Notes: a model not told the origin generated them from the sequence alone. A stretch of 64,000 nt of DNA from Bog-473 sp963821755 (GCA_963821755.1 CAWGEX010000005.1:1-64000); one strand, 5' to 3'. Shown: positions 25,662 through 35,346, numbered from the stretch's first letter. Translations and numbers: made by a program.

Positions 25662-26945
25662 GTGATCCGCCGATGGGGCATCTGGCTTGCCCTCGTCGCT
25701 GCGTCATTTCTGCCGACGGCGAGTGGGTCTGCTGCTGCTGACGAAGGCGCCGTGGCTCCCAGCGTCATCTCCATGCCGTCCAGCATCAAAGCTGACTGCT
25801 CGGTGGCCGACAGCGCTGGCATCCTGACCAACTGGCTCAACAGTCTCCCGGCCAACTCGACGGTCAATTTCCCCGCCAACGGGTGCTTCTTGATCAACTC
25901 GACCCTCTGGGTACATAACACGACCGGGCTGACCATCAACGCCAATAACAGTTGGCTGGTTCAATCGGTAGCCCCAGCGGTGCCTGCGCCCTTCATCTTC
26001 TTGACCCAAGACACAAACCTGGCGATGAGCAACGCGGTGGTGGTGGGCGCCTACAACGGCTCCAATGGTGGAGCGGATCAAGAAGGCGACTACGGGTTCC
26101 TGTTAGAGGCCGACCACGGGGTAACGCTCACTCACCTGAACGTCAACGACATCCAGGGCGACTTCATCAACCTCAACGCGCCTGACAGCGGCGACACGGG
26201 CAACGACATCTCGCTCAACACGAACATCACCATCCAGAGCTCGAGCTTCACCAACGCCGGCTTCCACGGGCTGACCGTTGAGTCGGTCAACGGATTGAAG
26301 GTCAACCAATCCACCTTTACCAACATGGGCGTGGACGCAATGGACTTCGAGTACGACGTGTTTTCGACCACGTTCGACGCTCAGGGCAATCCACAAGAAG
26401 CAGCTCAGGACAACGTGTGCATCACCAACGACACATGGACGAACTTCAAGGACGACTGGTTCGCGTCCATGCAGGGCCAGTTACCCGGCGTCCAGCAGGA
26501 CAATGTGGTGCTGTACAACAACGTCATCAACGCCGCTTCGCCCCTCATCGTGATCACCGGGACGAACCCCTACCTCACGCCGAGCCAGTTTTGGAACAAA
26601 GGGCTCCTCATCGCACTGAACAAGGACCTCCAACCGGCCATCTCGACCACGGGCGGTTCTATTGCCGACCCACCAGGCAATGTGGCTGCTATGTCCATTC
26701 AGGGGGTGGTGAACGCCACCATCGCCGGCAACTCCTTCCCGCTCTTCGACGGCATGCCCGACTACTTCGCCAACACCCCCTACATCGCCGTCATGCAGGT
26801 CTACGAAGACCAGAACCTGATCGTTAAGGACAACGATTTCTCGGGGGCGTACGACATCTTGCAGGCGGGATCGAGTGGAAACACAATCGCCGAATGCAAC
26901 AACTTCTTCGGGGTCAATGACGCCACGAACGATGGAACGTGCTGA
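25662..26945 (+). CDS. Secreted right-handed beta-helix protein
   Basis: About 427 residues from GTG 25662 with a Sec signal peptide (VIRRWGIWLALVAASFLPTA, cleavage near ASGSAAA). The mature part is Asn/Asp/Thr-rich with parallel beta-helix turns (FLINSTLWVHNTTGLTINAN, GVTLTHLNVNDIQGDFINL, NITIQSSSFTNAGFHGLTVE, GLKVNQSTFTNMGVDAMDF, VVNATIAGNSF). Relatives include pectate-lyase-like and surface polysaccharide-active or adhesive proteins. Catalytic residues could not be assigned. Cys occur in pairs (ADCS/NGCF near the start, ECNN/GTC at the end), suggesting disulfides that cap the helix. Its Asn-rich composition differs from the neighbours, which fits acquisition. Confidence 0.75.
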   Translation: MIRRWGIWLALVAASFLPTASGSAAADEGAVAPSVISMPSSIKADCSVADSAGILTNWLNSLPANSTVNFPANGCFLINSTLWVHNTTGLTINANNSWLVQSVAPAVPAPFIFLTQDTNLAMSNAVVVGAYNGSNGGADQEGDYGFLLEADHGVTLTHLNVNDIQGDFINLNAPDSGDTGNDISLNTNITIQSSSFTNAGFHGLTVESVNGLKVNQSTFTNMGVDAMDFEYDVFSTTFDAQGNPQEAAQDNVCITNDTWTNFKDDWFASMQGQLPGVQQDNVVLYNNVINAASPLIVITGTNPYLTPSQFWNKGLLIALNKDLQPAISTTGGSIADPPGNVAAMSIQGVVNATIAGNSFPLFDGMPDYFANTPYIAVMQVYEDQNLIVKDNDFSGAYDILQAGSSGNTIAECNNFFGVNDATNDGTC

Positions 26946-26989
26946 AATGTCTGATGACAAAGAGTCGCACTCCTACGGACGCGGAACGA

Positions 26990-27005
26990 GAGGGCCGAAG
27001 CCCTC
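26990..27005. terminator. Hairpin between convergent genes
   Basis: GAGGGC-cgaa-GCCCTC is a perfect 6-bp stem with a tetraloop, followed on the plus strand by CCATTTTG. It is likely the intrinsic terminator of the beta-helix gene. Confidence 0.5.
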
Positions 27006-27037
27006 CCATTTTGCGGATGGTGGGCAACCTGGTGCTA

Positions 27038-27331
27038 TTAAATCTCTTCCCGTGTCACATCGAGGTTGCGAAAGATTGGAGGACCGTCGCAAATCTTCGC
27101 AAGTTGCGCCGCGAAGTCTCCTGTCTCGGGACGATTCGAGTTCTCCATTGCGGCCTCGTAAGACGGAAACTCCACAATTGAGAAGTATGTGCGATCGTTA
27201 TCTCGATCACGGCCCTGCATCGCCCTGCTTGACGTTCGAGCACCCTCCGTTTTTGCAAGCCATTCATCGAGGGTGCGATTGAATGCCTCAATATCGCCGG
27301 TCTTGAACTCAATGAGCTGTACGAACTTCAT
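27038..27331 (-). CDS. Small ABM-like (dimeric alpha/beta barrel) protein
   Basis: A 97-residue protein with a good ribosome binding site (GGAGGT) before ATG 27331. The pattern MKFVQLIEFKTGDIEAFNRT, then TYFSIVEFPSYEAAMENSN and a C-terminal strand fits an antibiotic-biosynthesis-monooxygenase-like ferredoxin fold, which usually forms dimers. No substrate can be inferred. It stands alone, convergent with the beta-helix gene. Confidence 0.65.
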   Translation of the reverse strand: MKFVQLIEFKTGDIEAFNRTLDEWLAKTEGARTSSRAMQGRDRDNDRTYFSIVEFPSYEAAMENSNRPETGDFAAQLAKICDGPPIFRNLDVTREEI

Positions 27332-27837
27332 GCTTATACCTCCAATGTGTTTATCCCACGGGGCGGAGCTTAACGAGCGCAGCCTGGTGGTGTTGAGTCA
27401 GTTCGGCATTCCACCCTCTGCCGCTCCGAGCGACATCAACCTGTAACGCATTTCCAAGGTTCCCCTCAACTGCCGGCGTTACTCTGACTCAAGCGCGGTG
27501 CGGCATTGTCCCGCGTCGGTCCCGCACGGGTCCGTGGGGAGCCCGAGAACAGGGGCGAGAGTTGCGCATCCATATCTGCATCCTATGCAAGGCCGCCGGA
27601 AAACGTCCCTAGATCTGCTCGTGTTCGAATTCCTCCAAACCATTCGGCACGGTACAAGTGAGGTCGCAGGTATGCCCATGGGCCTGCGCCAATACTGACC
27701 CTCTTTGGGCGAAGCGCTCCGGAGCCACCTGGCCGACGGTGCCGCGAGGGTCTGTGCTGTCGTAGATCGAGCGTGTGCAGCGGCCCGGCGGTAGCGCCGG
27801 GAGGTTCAAACGAACGTTGATGACTGAACGTTGATGA
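27332..27837. other. Intergenic, nothing firmly recognised
   Basis: About 500 bases without a supported gene. A minus-strand frame at 27609-27809 (IYDSTDPRGTVGQVAPERFA) reads protein-like, but has no recognised family and no clear start. No repeats other than the 14-bp tandem listed separately. Confidence 0.35.
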
Positions 27838-27839
27838 CT
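27812..27839. repeat. 14-bp tandem duplication
   Basis: GAACGTTGATGACT occurs twice in direct tandem (27812-27825 and 27826-27839), at the 3' end of the small minus-strand gene; the second copy runs into its stop codon. Confidence 0.8.
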
Positions 27840-27999
27840 ACTTCAGGCGCACTCCCCGTCTCAACGAAGCAATGACCGTACGGAGTGAGCGCACGTTTCG
27901 CGGGGACCTCGATCCCCGAGGCATGTGCGAGGCAACCTCGAGCTCGTGCGCCCGCTCCTGCTGGATGACCTGAGCCAGGGCGTAGTTCAAGGTCTGCAT
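27838..27999 (-). CDS. Small hypothetical protein, 53 residues
   Basis: ATG 27999 follows a strong AGGAAGGAG. The product starts MQTLNYALAQVIQQERAHEL and ends in a basic stretch (RTVIASLRRGVRLK). No family is recognised. The strong ribosome binding site is the main support. It is divergent from the epimerase gene by about 180 bases. Confidence 0.5.
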   Translation of the reverse strand: MQTLNYALAQVIQQERAHELEVASHMPRGSRSPRNVRSLRTVIASLRRGVRLK

Positions 28000-28182
28000 G
28001 GCGTTCTCCTTCCTCTAGTGCGTTGCCACGTTGGTGAAGCGTTCCATGGGGGTGTGACGGGCCGGCCACCTCAGACTCATCGCGGAGAGGAGAATTGATC
28101 CCTGAGCTGCTGAAACATTTGGTCCACCGGCTGCAAAGTCCCACTCCGCTGACCTCGCCGGGGTCTGGTAAACCCTTCGACC

Positions 28183-29130
28183 ATGCGTGTGCTCGTCACC
28201 GGAAGCTCGGGGCATCTAGGACGAGCTCTCGTCCGAGTCCTGAAGTCTGAGGGCTACGAGGTCATCGGTCTCGACCTACTCGCCTCGGCAGATACGGACG
28301 CGGTCGGATCGATCACCGACCGCTTGCTCGTCCGGCGCTGCATGGCCGCCGTGGAAGCGGTCATCCACACGGCTACCCTCCACAAACCCCACGTCGGCAT
28401 TCACAGCCGCCACGACTTCGTCGACACGAATGTCACGGGCACGCTCTCTCTCCTGGAAGAGGCAGCACAAGCCGGGGTCGGCTGTTTCGTCCTGACCAGC
28501 ACGACGAGCACCTTCGGGCGGTCGCTCGTCCCGCCGCCCGGCGCGCCGGCATCGTGGATCACCGAGGATGTCGTCCCGGTGTCCAAGAACATCTATGGCG
28601 CGACCAAGATTGCCGCCGAGGAGCTCGGCGAACTCGTCCATCTCGATCACGGCCTGCCCTGCATGATCTTGCGGACCTCCCGCTTCTTCCCTGAGGCCGA
28701 CGACGATCCCGAAGTGCGTGACACCTACGTCGACGCCAATATCAAGGTCAACGAGCTCCTCTACCGCAGGGTCGACATCGAGGACGTGGTCAGCGCCCAT
28801 CTCCTCGCTCTGCGCCAAGGGAGCTTGATCGGGTTCGGTCGATACATCATCAGCGCCACGACGCCGTTCGCCCGGGGCGACCTGGCTGAGCTGCGGTCAG
28901 ACGCGCCGTTGGTGGTACGCCGGTTGTTCCCGGAATGCGAGGACATCTACGCCCGCCGCGGCTGGCGGCTCTTCCCGAGCATCGAGCGTGTCTACGTGAA
29001 CACACATGCACGAGACGAGCTCGGCTGGTCACCTCGCTACGACTTCGGACGTGCCTTGGCCTGCCTCCAGGCTGACACGGACCCGAGAAGCCCCTTGGCG
29101 GTGGAGATCGGGGGCAAGGGCTACCGCTAA
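28183..29130 (+). CDS. NAD-dependent epimerase/dehydratase (extended SDR)
   Basis: A 315-residue Rossmann enzyme. The cofactor motif is MRVLVTGSSGHLGRALV, then the acidic residue in VIGLDLLAS that favours NAD. The catalytic set is the Ser/Thr in VLTSTTSTFG and Tyr-Lys in NIYGATKIAAEEL. The C-terminal substrate domain is present (RRGWRLFPSIERVYVNTHAR, then LGWSPRYDFGRAL). This family acts on nucleotide sugars and related substrates. The VOC gene downstream is on the same strand, 84 bases on, and might share the transcript. Confidence 0.85.
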   Translation: MRVLVTGSSGHLGRALVRVLKSEGYEVIGLDLLASADTDAVGSITDRLLVRRCMAAVEAVIHTATLHKPHVGIHSRHDFVDTNVTGTLSLLEEAAQAGVGCFVLTSTTSTFGRSLVPPPGAPASWITEDVVPVSKNIYGATKIAAEELGELVHLDHGLPCMILRTSRFFPEADDDPEVRDTYVDANIKVNELLYRRVDIEDVVSAHLLALRQGSLIGFGRYIISATTPFARGDLAELRSDAPLVVRRLFPECEDIYARRGWRLFPSIERVYVNTHARDELGWSPRYDFGRALACLQADTDPRSPLAVEIGGKGYR

Positions 29131-29214
29131 AGTTCGGGAGGACTTCGAGCCGGTCCATCCCGGATGGTCGGTTTCGGCAGAATAAGGGAGTCGTTGATCC
29201 AGAAGGAGAAGGCG

Positions 29215-29637
29215 ATGCGATTCAACCACATGGAGTTGACCTTTCCGATCGGTAGCCTCACCAAAGAGTTTCGTGAGGAAATTGACGCTTTCTATTCCTC
29301 GATCTTCGGATGGACTGCGCTGGACACCGAGGTGGTCGGGCAGTCGTGTCATTTGCTACTCCCCGACCCCGACCAGTTCATCCTCCTGGCCGAGAGCAAC
29401 AAGCCCATGAACTCGCCCGGCTACGACCACCTCGGATTGTTGCAGGACACCCGCGAGGAGGTCGATGACCTGCTCGTTGCGTGCGAGCGTTACGCCGACA
29501 AGGACGACCGAGTCAAGATTGTGCGCTACGACGATCTCGTCTATCCCGAATTGACGGTTCACGCCTTCTACGTCAAGTACCTGTTGCCGATCTACTTTGA
29601 CGTGCAAAGCATGGAGCGGCCGCCCACCGAGGACTGA
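29215..29637 (+). CDS. VOC/glyoxalase-like protein
   Basis: A 140-residue protein with AGAAGGAG before ATG 29215. The beta-alpha-beta-beta-beta pattern of vicinal oxygen chelate proteins is visible (MRFNHMELTFPIG, EIDAFYSSIFGWTALDTEV, SCHLLLPDPDQFILLAESN, GYDHLGLLQDTREEVDDLL). The possible metal ligands His5 and the His in YDHLGL are present. The substrate is unknown. Confidence 0.72.
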   Translation: MRFNHMELTFPIGSLTKEFREEIDAFYSSIFGWTALDTEVVGQSCHLLLPDPDQFILLAESNKPMNSPGYDHLGLLQDTREEVDDLLVACERYADKDDRVKIVRYDDLVYPELTVHAFYVKYLLPIYFDVQSMERPPTED

Positions 29638-29789
29638 CCATCCCTTCTCGGAGCGACCCGCCATCGGGGTGCTCGCTCTTGCAGATCCCTCATCGCAGGG
29701 TTGAAATTCTTCGCCGGATGTCGATCGTGCTCGACGTGGCGCATGGGTTCGAGCCCGGGTGGGTGCTCCCGCCACGGCGGCCCCAAACC

Positions 29790-30614
29790 TCAGGATTTGC
29801 CGCCTTCGTACACCTCGGTGAAGAGGCCACCTTGGGCCGCCTCGGCGCCGGACCTCCCGCCGCCTCGACCGCGGAGCACAAAGGCGATACCGACGGCGAG
29901 CACGGCTCCGGCGATCGGACCGGCCACATAGACCCAGTACCCGGTGAAGGTGGTGGAGACCAGGTCGGGCCCGAAGGTGCGGGCCGGGTTCATGGAAGCC
30001 CCCGAGATGGGGCTGGCCCACAGACCGGCCAGGGCGATGTAGCCCCCGACCCCGAAGGCACCGATAATGCCGATGTTCTGGGCCCCGGAGGCCGTGCCCA
30101 GGATCACGCTGACCAGTCCCACGGTCAAGATCAGCTCCATCCAGAAGGCGGCCAGATTGGAGTAGCCGTGGGCGGGATAGTTGGAGCCGTAGGTGGCCGA
30201 TACGTTGACGACGGCGTGCAGGAAGAGCGCGGCCAAAGTGGCGCCGATCAGCTGCACCACGACGTAACCGGGCACCCGCCGCCAGGGGAAGTCGCGGCGC
30301 AGGGCGAAGGCAATGCTGACGGCAGGGTTCAGATGCGCGCCCGACACCTTGCCCATGAACAAGATGATGGCCATGACCATCAGTCCCGGCGCCACCACGG
30401 CGGCCTGGCGGCTGATCACGCCCGGAAAGGCGTGGCCCATCATGCCGGCACCGGCGGCCACCAGGACGAGGAAGAACGTGCCGAGCAGCTCGGAGGACAA
30501 GCGCCGCCACCCCTGACGTGGATCGTTGAAGTTGTTGATGCGCTCGATGACGCCCTGCTCGTAGCGGGTCAGCACGCCTTCGGTCGGGAGGTCCTGCTCG
30601 CGGCTCATGGTCAC
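29790..30614 (-). CDS. Aquaporin/MIP-family channel
   Basis: A 274-residue channel with six membrane segments and both NPA motifs (GAHLNPAVSIAFAL and GASMNPARTFGPDL). The selectivity filter Arg follows the second NPA. It carries an unusually long, charged N-terminal tail (SREQDLPTEGVLTRYEQGVI) and a Gly/Arg-rich C-terminus. It transports water, glycerol or another small neutral solute. It is distinct from the aquaporin in the ars operon. Confidence 0.9.
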   Translation of the reverse strand: MTMSREQDLPTEGVLTRYEQGVIERINNFNDPRQGWRRLSSELLGTFFLVLVAAGAGMMGHAFPGVISRQAAVVAPGLMVMAIILFMGKVSGAHLNPAVSIAFALRRDFPWRRVPGYVVVQLIGATLAALFLHAVVNVSATYGSNYPAHGYSNLAAFWMELILTVGLVSVILGTASGAQNIGIIGAFGVGGYIALAGLWASPISGASMNPARTFGPDLVSTTFTGYWVYVAGPIAGAVLAVGIAFVLRGRGGGRSGAEAAQGGLFTEVYEGGKS

Positions 30615-30881
30615 CTCACCCTGGGCCGATCGTCAGAAGGGGTAGCCGAACAGATCGAACCGACTAACCCTCGGTCCAACCGGAAGGATTCACCGACTGG
30701 CGGCCGTGAGCCGGGTGTCGTGGTCATCGGACTGGGCGAGCAGGGCCTGGGCGCCGTCGCCGAAAAACACGAGCCGTGTATGACCGCGATGGTCGGCCCC
30801 GGCGGCCCCGGAAGGCCGTCGAAGGTCGTGAACCTGAGGTTGGATGCGGCGCTCCGGCCCACGGGTCGTCCGGCGTCCCGG
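30615..30881. other. Intergenic, no gene supported
   Basis: The gap lies between two minus-strand genes. A plus-strand frame reads PGVVVIGLGEQGLGAVAEKH, which could be a gene fragment, but there is no start and the homology is too short to name. Confidence 0.3.
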
Positions 30882-31658
30882 TCATAGGCCGGGGCTGCTC
30901 TGCATGATGCCCCCGTCGGCGAAGATCGTGGTGGCGGTGATGTAGCTCGCTCCGTCTCCGGCCAGGAAGGCCACGACGCTGCCGATCTCCGACGGCTCGG
31001 CCATACGCCCGATCGGGATCGCCGCGTCCAGCTTGGCCAGCAGGGTCGGGTCGGCCGCCGTAGACGCGTTGATCGGGGTGTCGACCGCGCCCGGCCCCAC
31101 GCCGGTCACCGTGATCCCGTGCGGAGCCAGCTCGACGCCTGCGCAACGCGTCAGCATGCGCATCCCACCCTTGGATAAGCAGTAGGCCGTGTTGCCCGGC
31201 ATCGGCCAGTCCTCATGGACCGAGGTCATGTTGATGATCCGACCTCCGCCACCCTGTGCGATCATCTGCTTGGCCGCCACCTGTGTACCGAAGAAGGCGC
31301 TCTTGAGGTTCACCCCGAGGACGAACTCGTATTCCTTCTCCGTGGTGTCGAGCACCGAGGTCCGGGTCTCGACGCCGGCATTGTTCACCATGATGTCGAG
31401 CCGACCGAAGGTCTTGACGGCCGAGTCCACCAGGCGTTGCAGGTCCTCGACCTTGCTCACGTCAGCATCGACGCCGATGGCCTGGTCGCCGAGGGCCTCG
31501 ACCTGGCGCTCCAGGTCCTCCGTGGCGGCGGGATTGCTCACGTAGTCGATAACCACGTTCGCCCCGTCCCCGGCCAGCGCCAGAACGACGGCTTTGCCGA
31601 TGCCGCTGTTGCCGCCGGTGACGATGGCCACCTTTCCTTTGAGTGCATCCGTGGCCAT
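30882..31658 (-). CDS. SDR-family oxidoreductase (glucose 1-dehydrogenase-like)
   Basis: A 258-residue classical short-chain dehydrogenase. Cofactor motif VAIVTGGNSGIGKAVVLAL, structural NNAG (IMVNNAGVETRTS), catalytic Ser in INMTSVHEDWP and Tyr-Lys in AYCLSKGGMRML. The C-terminus (ASYITATTIFADGGIMQS) matches the glucose 1-dehydrogenase/3-oxoacyl reductase group. The substrate is not determinable. Confidence 0.88.
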   Translation of the reverse strand: MATDALKGKVAIVTGGNSGIGKAVVLALAGDGANVVIDYVSNPAATEDLERQVEALGDQAIGVDADVSKVEDLQRLVDSAVKTFGRLDIMVNNAGVETRTSVLDTTEKEYEFVLGVNLKSAFFGTQVAAKQMIAQGGGGRIINMTSVHEDWPMPGNTAYCLSKGGMRMLTRCAGVELAPHGITVTGVGPGAVDTPINASTAADPTLLAKLDAAIPIGRMAEPSEIGSVVAFLAGDGASYITATTIFADGGIMQSSPGL

Positions 31659-31775
31659 AGGGCCACCTCCTCTTCTCTCTCTTTGTTCTCGCTCTGTGAC
31701 GAGGGTTCGGCCATACTGGCCGCCGACTCACCTCATGGGATCTACCTCTGATACGCCGTGCTGCTTGTCGCCGTC

Positions 31776-33631
31776 CTAGGGAGTTGCCTCCTCCGCCTCG
31801 ATGAGGCGCGAGACCGCTTCGATCAGGGCGAGGTGGGTGAAAGCCTGAGGAAAGTTCCCGAGGTGCTCACCGGTCGCCGCGTCGATCTCCTCGGCGTAGA
31901 GCTGCAAAGGGCTGGCGAATGACAACAGCTTCTTGCACAAAGCCCTGGCGCGATCCAGCTCGCCGATCATGGCCAGGGCGGTGACGAGCCAGAACGAGCA
32001 GATGGTGAAGGTGCCCTCCTTGCCATCAAATCCCGTGTCGGTGCTGTCCACCTTGTAGCGCAGCACGAGGTCGTCTTCGGTCAGTTCGTCGGCGATGGCC
32101 AGAACGGTGTTCCGCACCCGCTCGTCGTCGGGGGGCAGGAAGCCCATGATCGGGATGAGGAGCAATGACGCGTCGAGTTCGTCGTTGCCGTAGTGCTGCC
32201 GGAACCGGCCTCGCTCGTCCACCCCCTTGTCGAGGATGTCCGCCTTGAGATCGTCGGCCGCCTGCTGCCACTTCTGCGCCCGATCGTCATGTCCCCGCTG
32301 AGCCGCCAGGTCTGACCCCCGGTCCATGGCCACCCAGCACAGCACCTTGGACGCCGTGAAGTGCTCGGGATCGCCACGGATCTCCCAGATGCCCTGGTCC
32401 GGATCTCCCTGGTGCTCGATGGCGGCCTCGACCAGACTGGCGAGCCCCTCCCAGGTGGTCGGGGCGATCTGGGCCGCGCCCTGACGAAGCTGCGTGTCCA
32501 CCGCGTCGAGCACCATGCCCCACACGTCGTTCTGCTTCTGGTCCCACGCACCGTTGCCGACCCGCACCGGAGCGGCACCGTCGTATCCGGTCAGATGGTC
32601 GAGCGTGTGCTCGGTGAGATCACGCTCGCCGCCGATGCCGTACATGATCTGCAATCCCCATCCCGCGCCCGGGCTGGGCCCGCCCACCGCCTCCAGGATG
32701 AAGGCGAAGTACTCGAGGGCCTCCCATTCGAAGCCGAGCCGGTACAGCGAACGCAGCATGAAGGCGGAGTCCCGGATCCAGGTGAATCTGTAGTCCCAGT
32801 TCCGGGCTCCTCCGGGCGTCTCGGGCAATGACGTCGTCGACGCCGCCATGATGGCGCCCGTCGGCGCGTAGCTGAGCCCCTTCAAGGTCAAGGCGCTGCG
32901 TTCGAGGTAGGGCCGCCATGGATGATCCGGGAACTTGCCGGCACCGAGCCAATCCCGCCAGAAGGCGACGGTGGATGCCAACTCGCCCACGGCTTGGTCC
33001 TGGGTGGTCGGGCCGGTTCCCTCCCACGAGAGCGCCACGAAGCAGGACTCCCCCGCCTCCAAGGTGGTCCGGCCGTAGCTACGAGCGCCCACCGTGCCGA
33101 GCGTGATCGAACTCGTCAGGGTCAGTGAGGGTCCCTCGCCGGTGGTACGTGAGCTCATCGACTGATATTCAGCCTCGTCGTACTCCCACGTCACCATGGT
33201 GGTCCCGTAGTCGAGCAGGGGTATGCAATTCGTGACGACCTCGACTCTTCCTCCGATGCAGGTTGCGAGGCGGACCAGGTTGCCGATCGCCGCAGAGTCG
33301 CTGGGAGCGCGCCGATATTGAGCGCGCCGCCCCCCTGGCGCGCCGGTCCGATCGAAAGGAAGTCCTGGACCAGGAGCCATCCGTTGGGGGTGTGCCACGT
33401 GGTCTCCATGACCATCGTCCCCGGGAGGTACCTTCGCTGGTGCGGAACGTGCGTGTTCGATGGCCCGAGTCGGAAGCTCCCCGCCGTGCGGTCCAGCAGC
33501 GCTCCGAAGATGCTGGGCGCATCGGGCCGGGGCAGGCACATCCATTCGATCGAACCGTCCGGCGCGATCAGACAACTGTTCTCACAATCCGAGATGAACC
33601 CGTAGTCCGCGATCGGTGGGAATGAACTCAT
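31776..33631 (-). CDS. GH15 glycoside hydrolase (glucoamylase/trehalase-like), frameshifted
   Basis: Cytosolic GH15 enzyme of about 618 residues hydrolysing alpha-glucosides or trehalose. The N-terminal supersandwich starts at ATG 33631 (FPPIADYGFISDCENSCLIA, DGSIEWMCLPRPDAPSIF). The (alpha/alpha)6 barrel contains RNWDYRFTWIRDSAFMLRSL, and the second catalytic Glu is expected near LYAEEIDAATGEHLGNFPQA. One base appears to be missing near 33300-33306: the upstream frame runs ALNIGALPA, the downstream frame SDSAAIGNLVRLAT. Both halves are otherwise intact. A natural lesion and a sequencing error cannot be separated from this sequence. Confidence 0.9.
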
Positions 33632-33692
33632 CTGCTCTCCGTTCCGAGTCGCACCCTCATGGGCACGCTCTTGACTGTGACCGCACTGGTCT

Positions 33693-35114
33693 TCATGAGG
33701 GTCTTTGCTCGATCGGGCGCTCAGGTGGTGCGACCGCCTCGTACACCGGGAACTGACTGGGTTGGACCACCCGGAGGACCGAATCGGGCAGGCTCAGGTC
33801 GCCGCCGGTGTGGGAAACGCTGAACTCCCGTTCGGCTCGACCCCGCCCGATCATGGACCGGAGCCAGTGCATCAGGGTGCTCAGCCGATTGCCGAAGCCG
33901 GTCAGGAAGGCCAGGTGGACGAACATCCAGACCACCCAGCCGGGGAAGCCGCTCAGTCGGATGCCCTTCACACTGACGACGGCCCGGAACCGGCCGATGG
34001 TGGCCACACTGCCGAGGTCCCGGTAGATGAACGGCTTGGTGTCCTTGCCCTTGAGTCGCCTCAGCACGGTATTGGCCGAATGCAGGCCGCCCTGCATGGC
34101 CACTTCGGCCACCCCGGGCAAATCGTTGAGGCTGGCCATGTCTCCCACGGCGAAGACCTCGGCATGCCCGGGGAGGGTCAGATCGGGCAACACGCTGATG
34201 CGCCCGGCCCGGTCCACCTCGGCCCCGCAGGCCTCGGCCAGCAGGCCGGCCAAGGGCGAAGCCTGCACCCCGGCCGCCCAGATGGTGGTGTGAGCCTCGA
34301 TGCGCGTCATGGCCTCCTTGCCTTGGACGTCGACCCCGAAACCGTCGACGCCCACCACCCGGGCTTCCATTCGCATCTCGACTCCCAGATGTTCGAGGGT
34401 TTTGGCTGTCTTGATCGACAGCTTGTTCCCGAAGGTTGCCAAGGGTTCGGTACCGCCATCGACCAGGACCACCCGGACGGACGACGCATCGAAGGTGCGG
34501 AATTCGCGACGCAGGCTCCGGGTGGCCAGCTCGCGTATCTGGCCCGCCAACTCCACCCCGGTCGGGCCAGCGCCGACCACCACGATGGTGAGCCAGTGCT
34601 CCTTCTCGGTGGGATCGGTGATCATCTCGGCCACCTCGAAGGCGCCCAGAATGCGTCGACGCAATTCCAGGGCATCGTCCAGAGTCTTCATGCCGGGGGC
34701 GTACAACGCGAACTGATCGTTGCCGAAGTAGGACTGCTTGACCCCGGCGGCCACGATCAGGCTGTCGTACGGATACTCGACCGGTTGATGTCCGAAAGCG
34801 TTGGCATGCACAACCTTGCCCTCGAGATCGAAACCGGTCACCTCGGCCAACTGCACCCGCACGTTCTTGTGCTTTCGCACGATGTGCCGCAGAGCGGGCG
34901 CGATCTGGCCGGGCGAGAGCAGCCCGGTGGCCGTCTGGTAGAGCAACGGCTGGAAGAGATGGTGGTTTCGCCGGTCGATCAGGGTGACATCAACATCCTC
35001 CCCGCCGAGCAGCCGGGTGGCGGGCAGGCCGCCGAAACCGCCACCGACGATGACGACCCGGTGGCGCGAACCAGGCCCGCTGGGTGCCTCCGAGGCTTCG
35101 TCCCTGGTCGTCAC
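33693..35114 (-). CDS. ndh: Type II NADH dehydrogenase
   Basis: A 473-residue flavoprotein oxidising NADH and reducing quinone without proton pumping. FAD-binding motif VVIVGGGFGGLPATRLLGG, NADH-binding motif IVVVGAGPTGVELAGQIREL, the FAD-contacting VFAVGDMASLNDLPGVAEVA, and the quinone-site region VAMQGGLHSANTV are visible. A C-terminal amphipathic/hydrophobic part (GFPGWVVWMFVHLAFLTGF) attaches it to the membrane. It is located behind cydDCAB, which would accept its quinol. A 26-bp site shared with the cydD upstream region lies about 175 bases before the start. Confidence 0.93.
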   Translation of the reverse strand: MTTRDEASEAPSGPGSRHRVVIVGGGFGGLPATRLLGGEDVDVTLIDRRNHHLFQPLLYQTATGLLSPGQIAPALRHIVRKHKNVRVQLAEVTGFDLEGKVVHANAFGHQPVEYPYDSLIVAAGVKQSYFGNDQFALYAPGMKTLDDALELRRRILGAFEVAEMITDPTEKEHWLTIVVVGAGPTGVELAGQIRELATRSLRREFRTFDASSVRVVLVDGGTEPLATFGNKLSIKTAKTLEHLGVEMRMEARVVGVDGFGVDVQGKEAMTRIEAHTTIWAAGVQASPLAGLLAEACGAEVDRAGRISVLPDLTLPGHAEVFAVGDMASLNDLPGVAEVAMQGGLHSANTVLRRLKGKDTKPFIYRDLGSVATIGRFRAVVSVKGIRLSGFPGWVVWMFVHLAFLTGFGNRLSTLMHWLRSMIGRGRAEREFSVSHTGGDLSLPDSVLRVVQPSQFPVYEAVAPPERPIEQRPS

Positions 35115-35254
35115 GCCGGATGCCGTACCCCCGACGGCCCAAAGACCAGCGGTCCGGGCCGTCCTAAGCCATTCCGCTCGTGTGCCGACATCACCGTGCC
35201 GTCGTCCACAGGCAGTCTGACGGCGGGGGCCGGGGCGGCCTCGATCTCGCTCCG

Positions 35255-35269
35255 GTTCACTCTATGAAC
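35255..35269. promoter_or_regulatory. Inverted repeat in the ndh leader
   Basis: GTTCA-ctcta-TGAAC is a perfect 5+5 repeat about 140 bases upstream of ndh. The cydD leader also contains ATGAACAT (41536-41543), so the TGAACAT half may be part of a common operator. Confidence 0.35.
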
Positions 35270-35289
35270 ATAAGAAAACAGCGCCACAT

Positions 35290-35315
35290 CTGCATCACCC
35301 ACAACGGATGACATT
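35290..35315. promoter_or_regulatory. Site shared with the cydD upstream region
   Basis: CTGCATCACCCACA is followed by spaced matches, 22 of 26 positions identical to 41616-41641. It lies 176 bases upstream of the ndh start, on the same side and at almost the same distance as the copy before cydD. Candidate promoter or regulator-binding element for respiratory genes; the binding protein is unknown. Confidence 0.5.
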
Positions 35316-35346
35316 GCTGTGCCCGGGTCGGTCACCGTCAGGGCTG

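Noticed and set aside
29679..30887. A 402-codon plus-strand frame covering the aquaporin gene
   Set aside because: It is antisense to a clear MIP channel. Only its end (PGVVVIGLGEQGLG) reads protein-like, which is too short to call.
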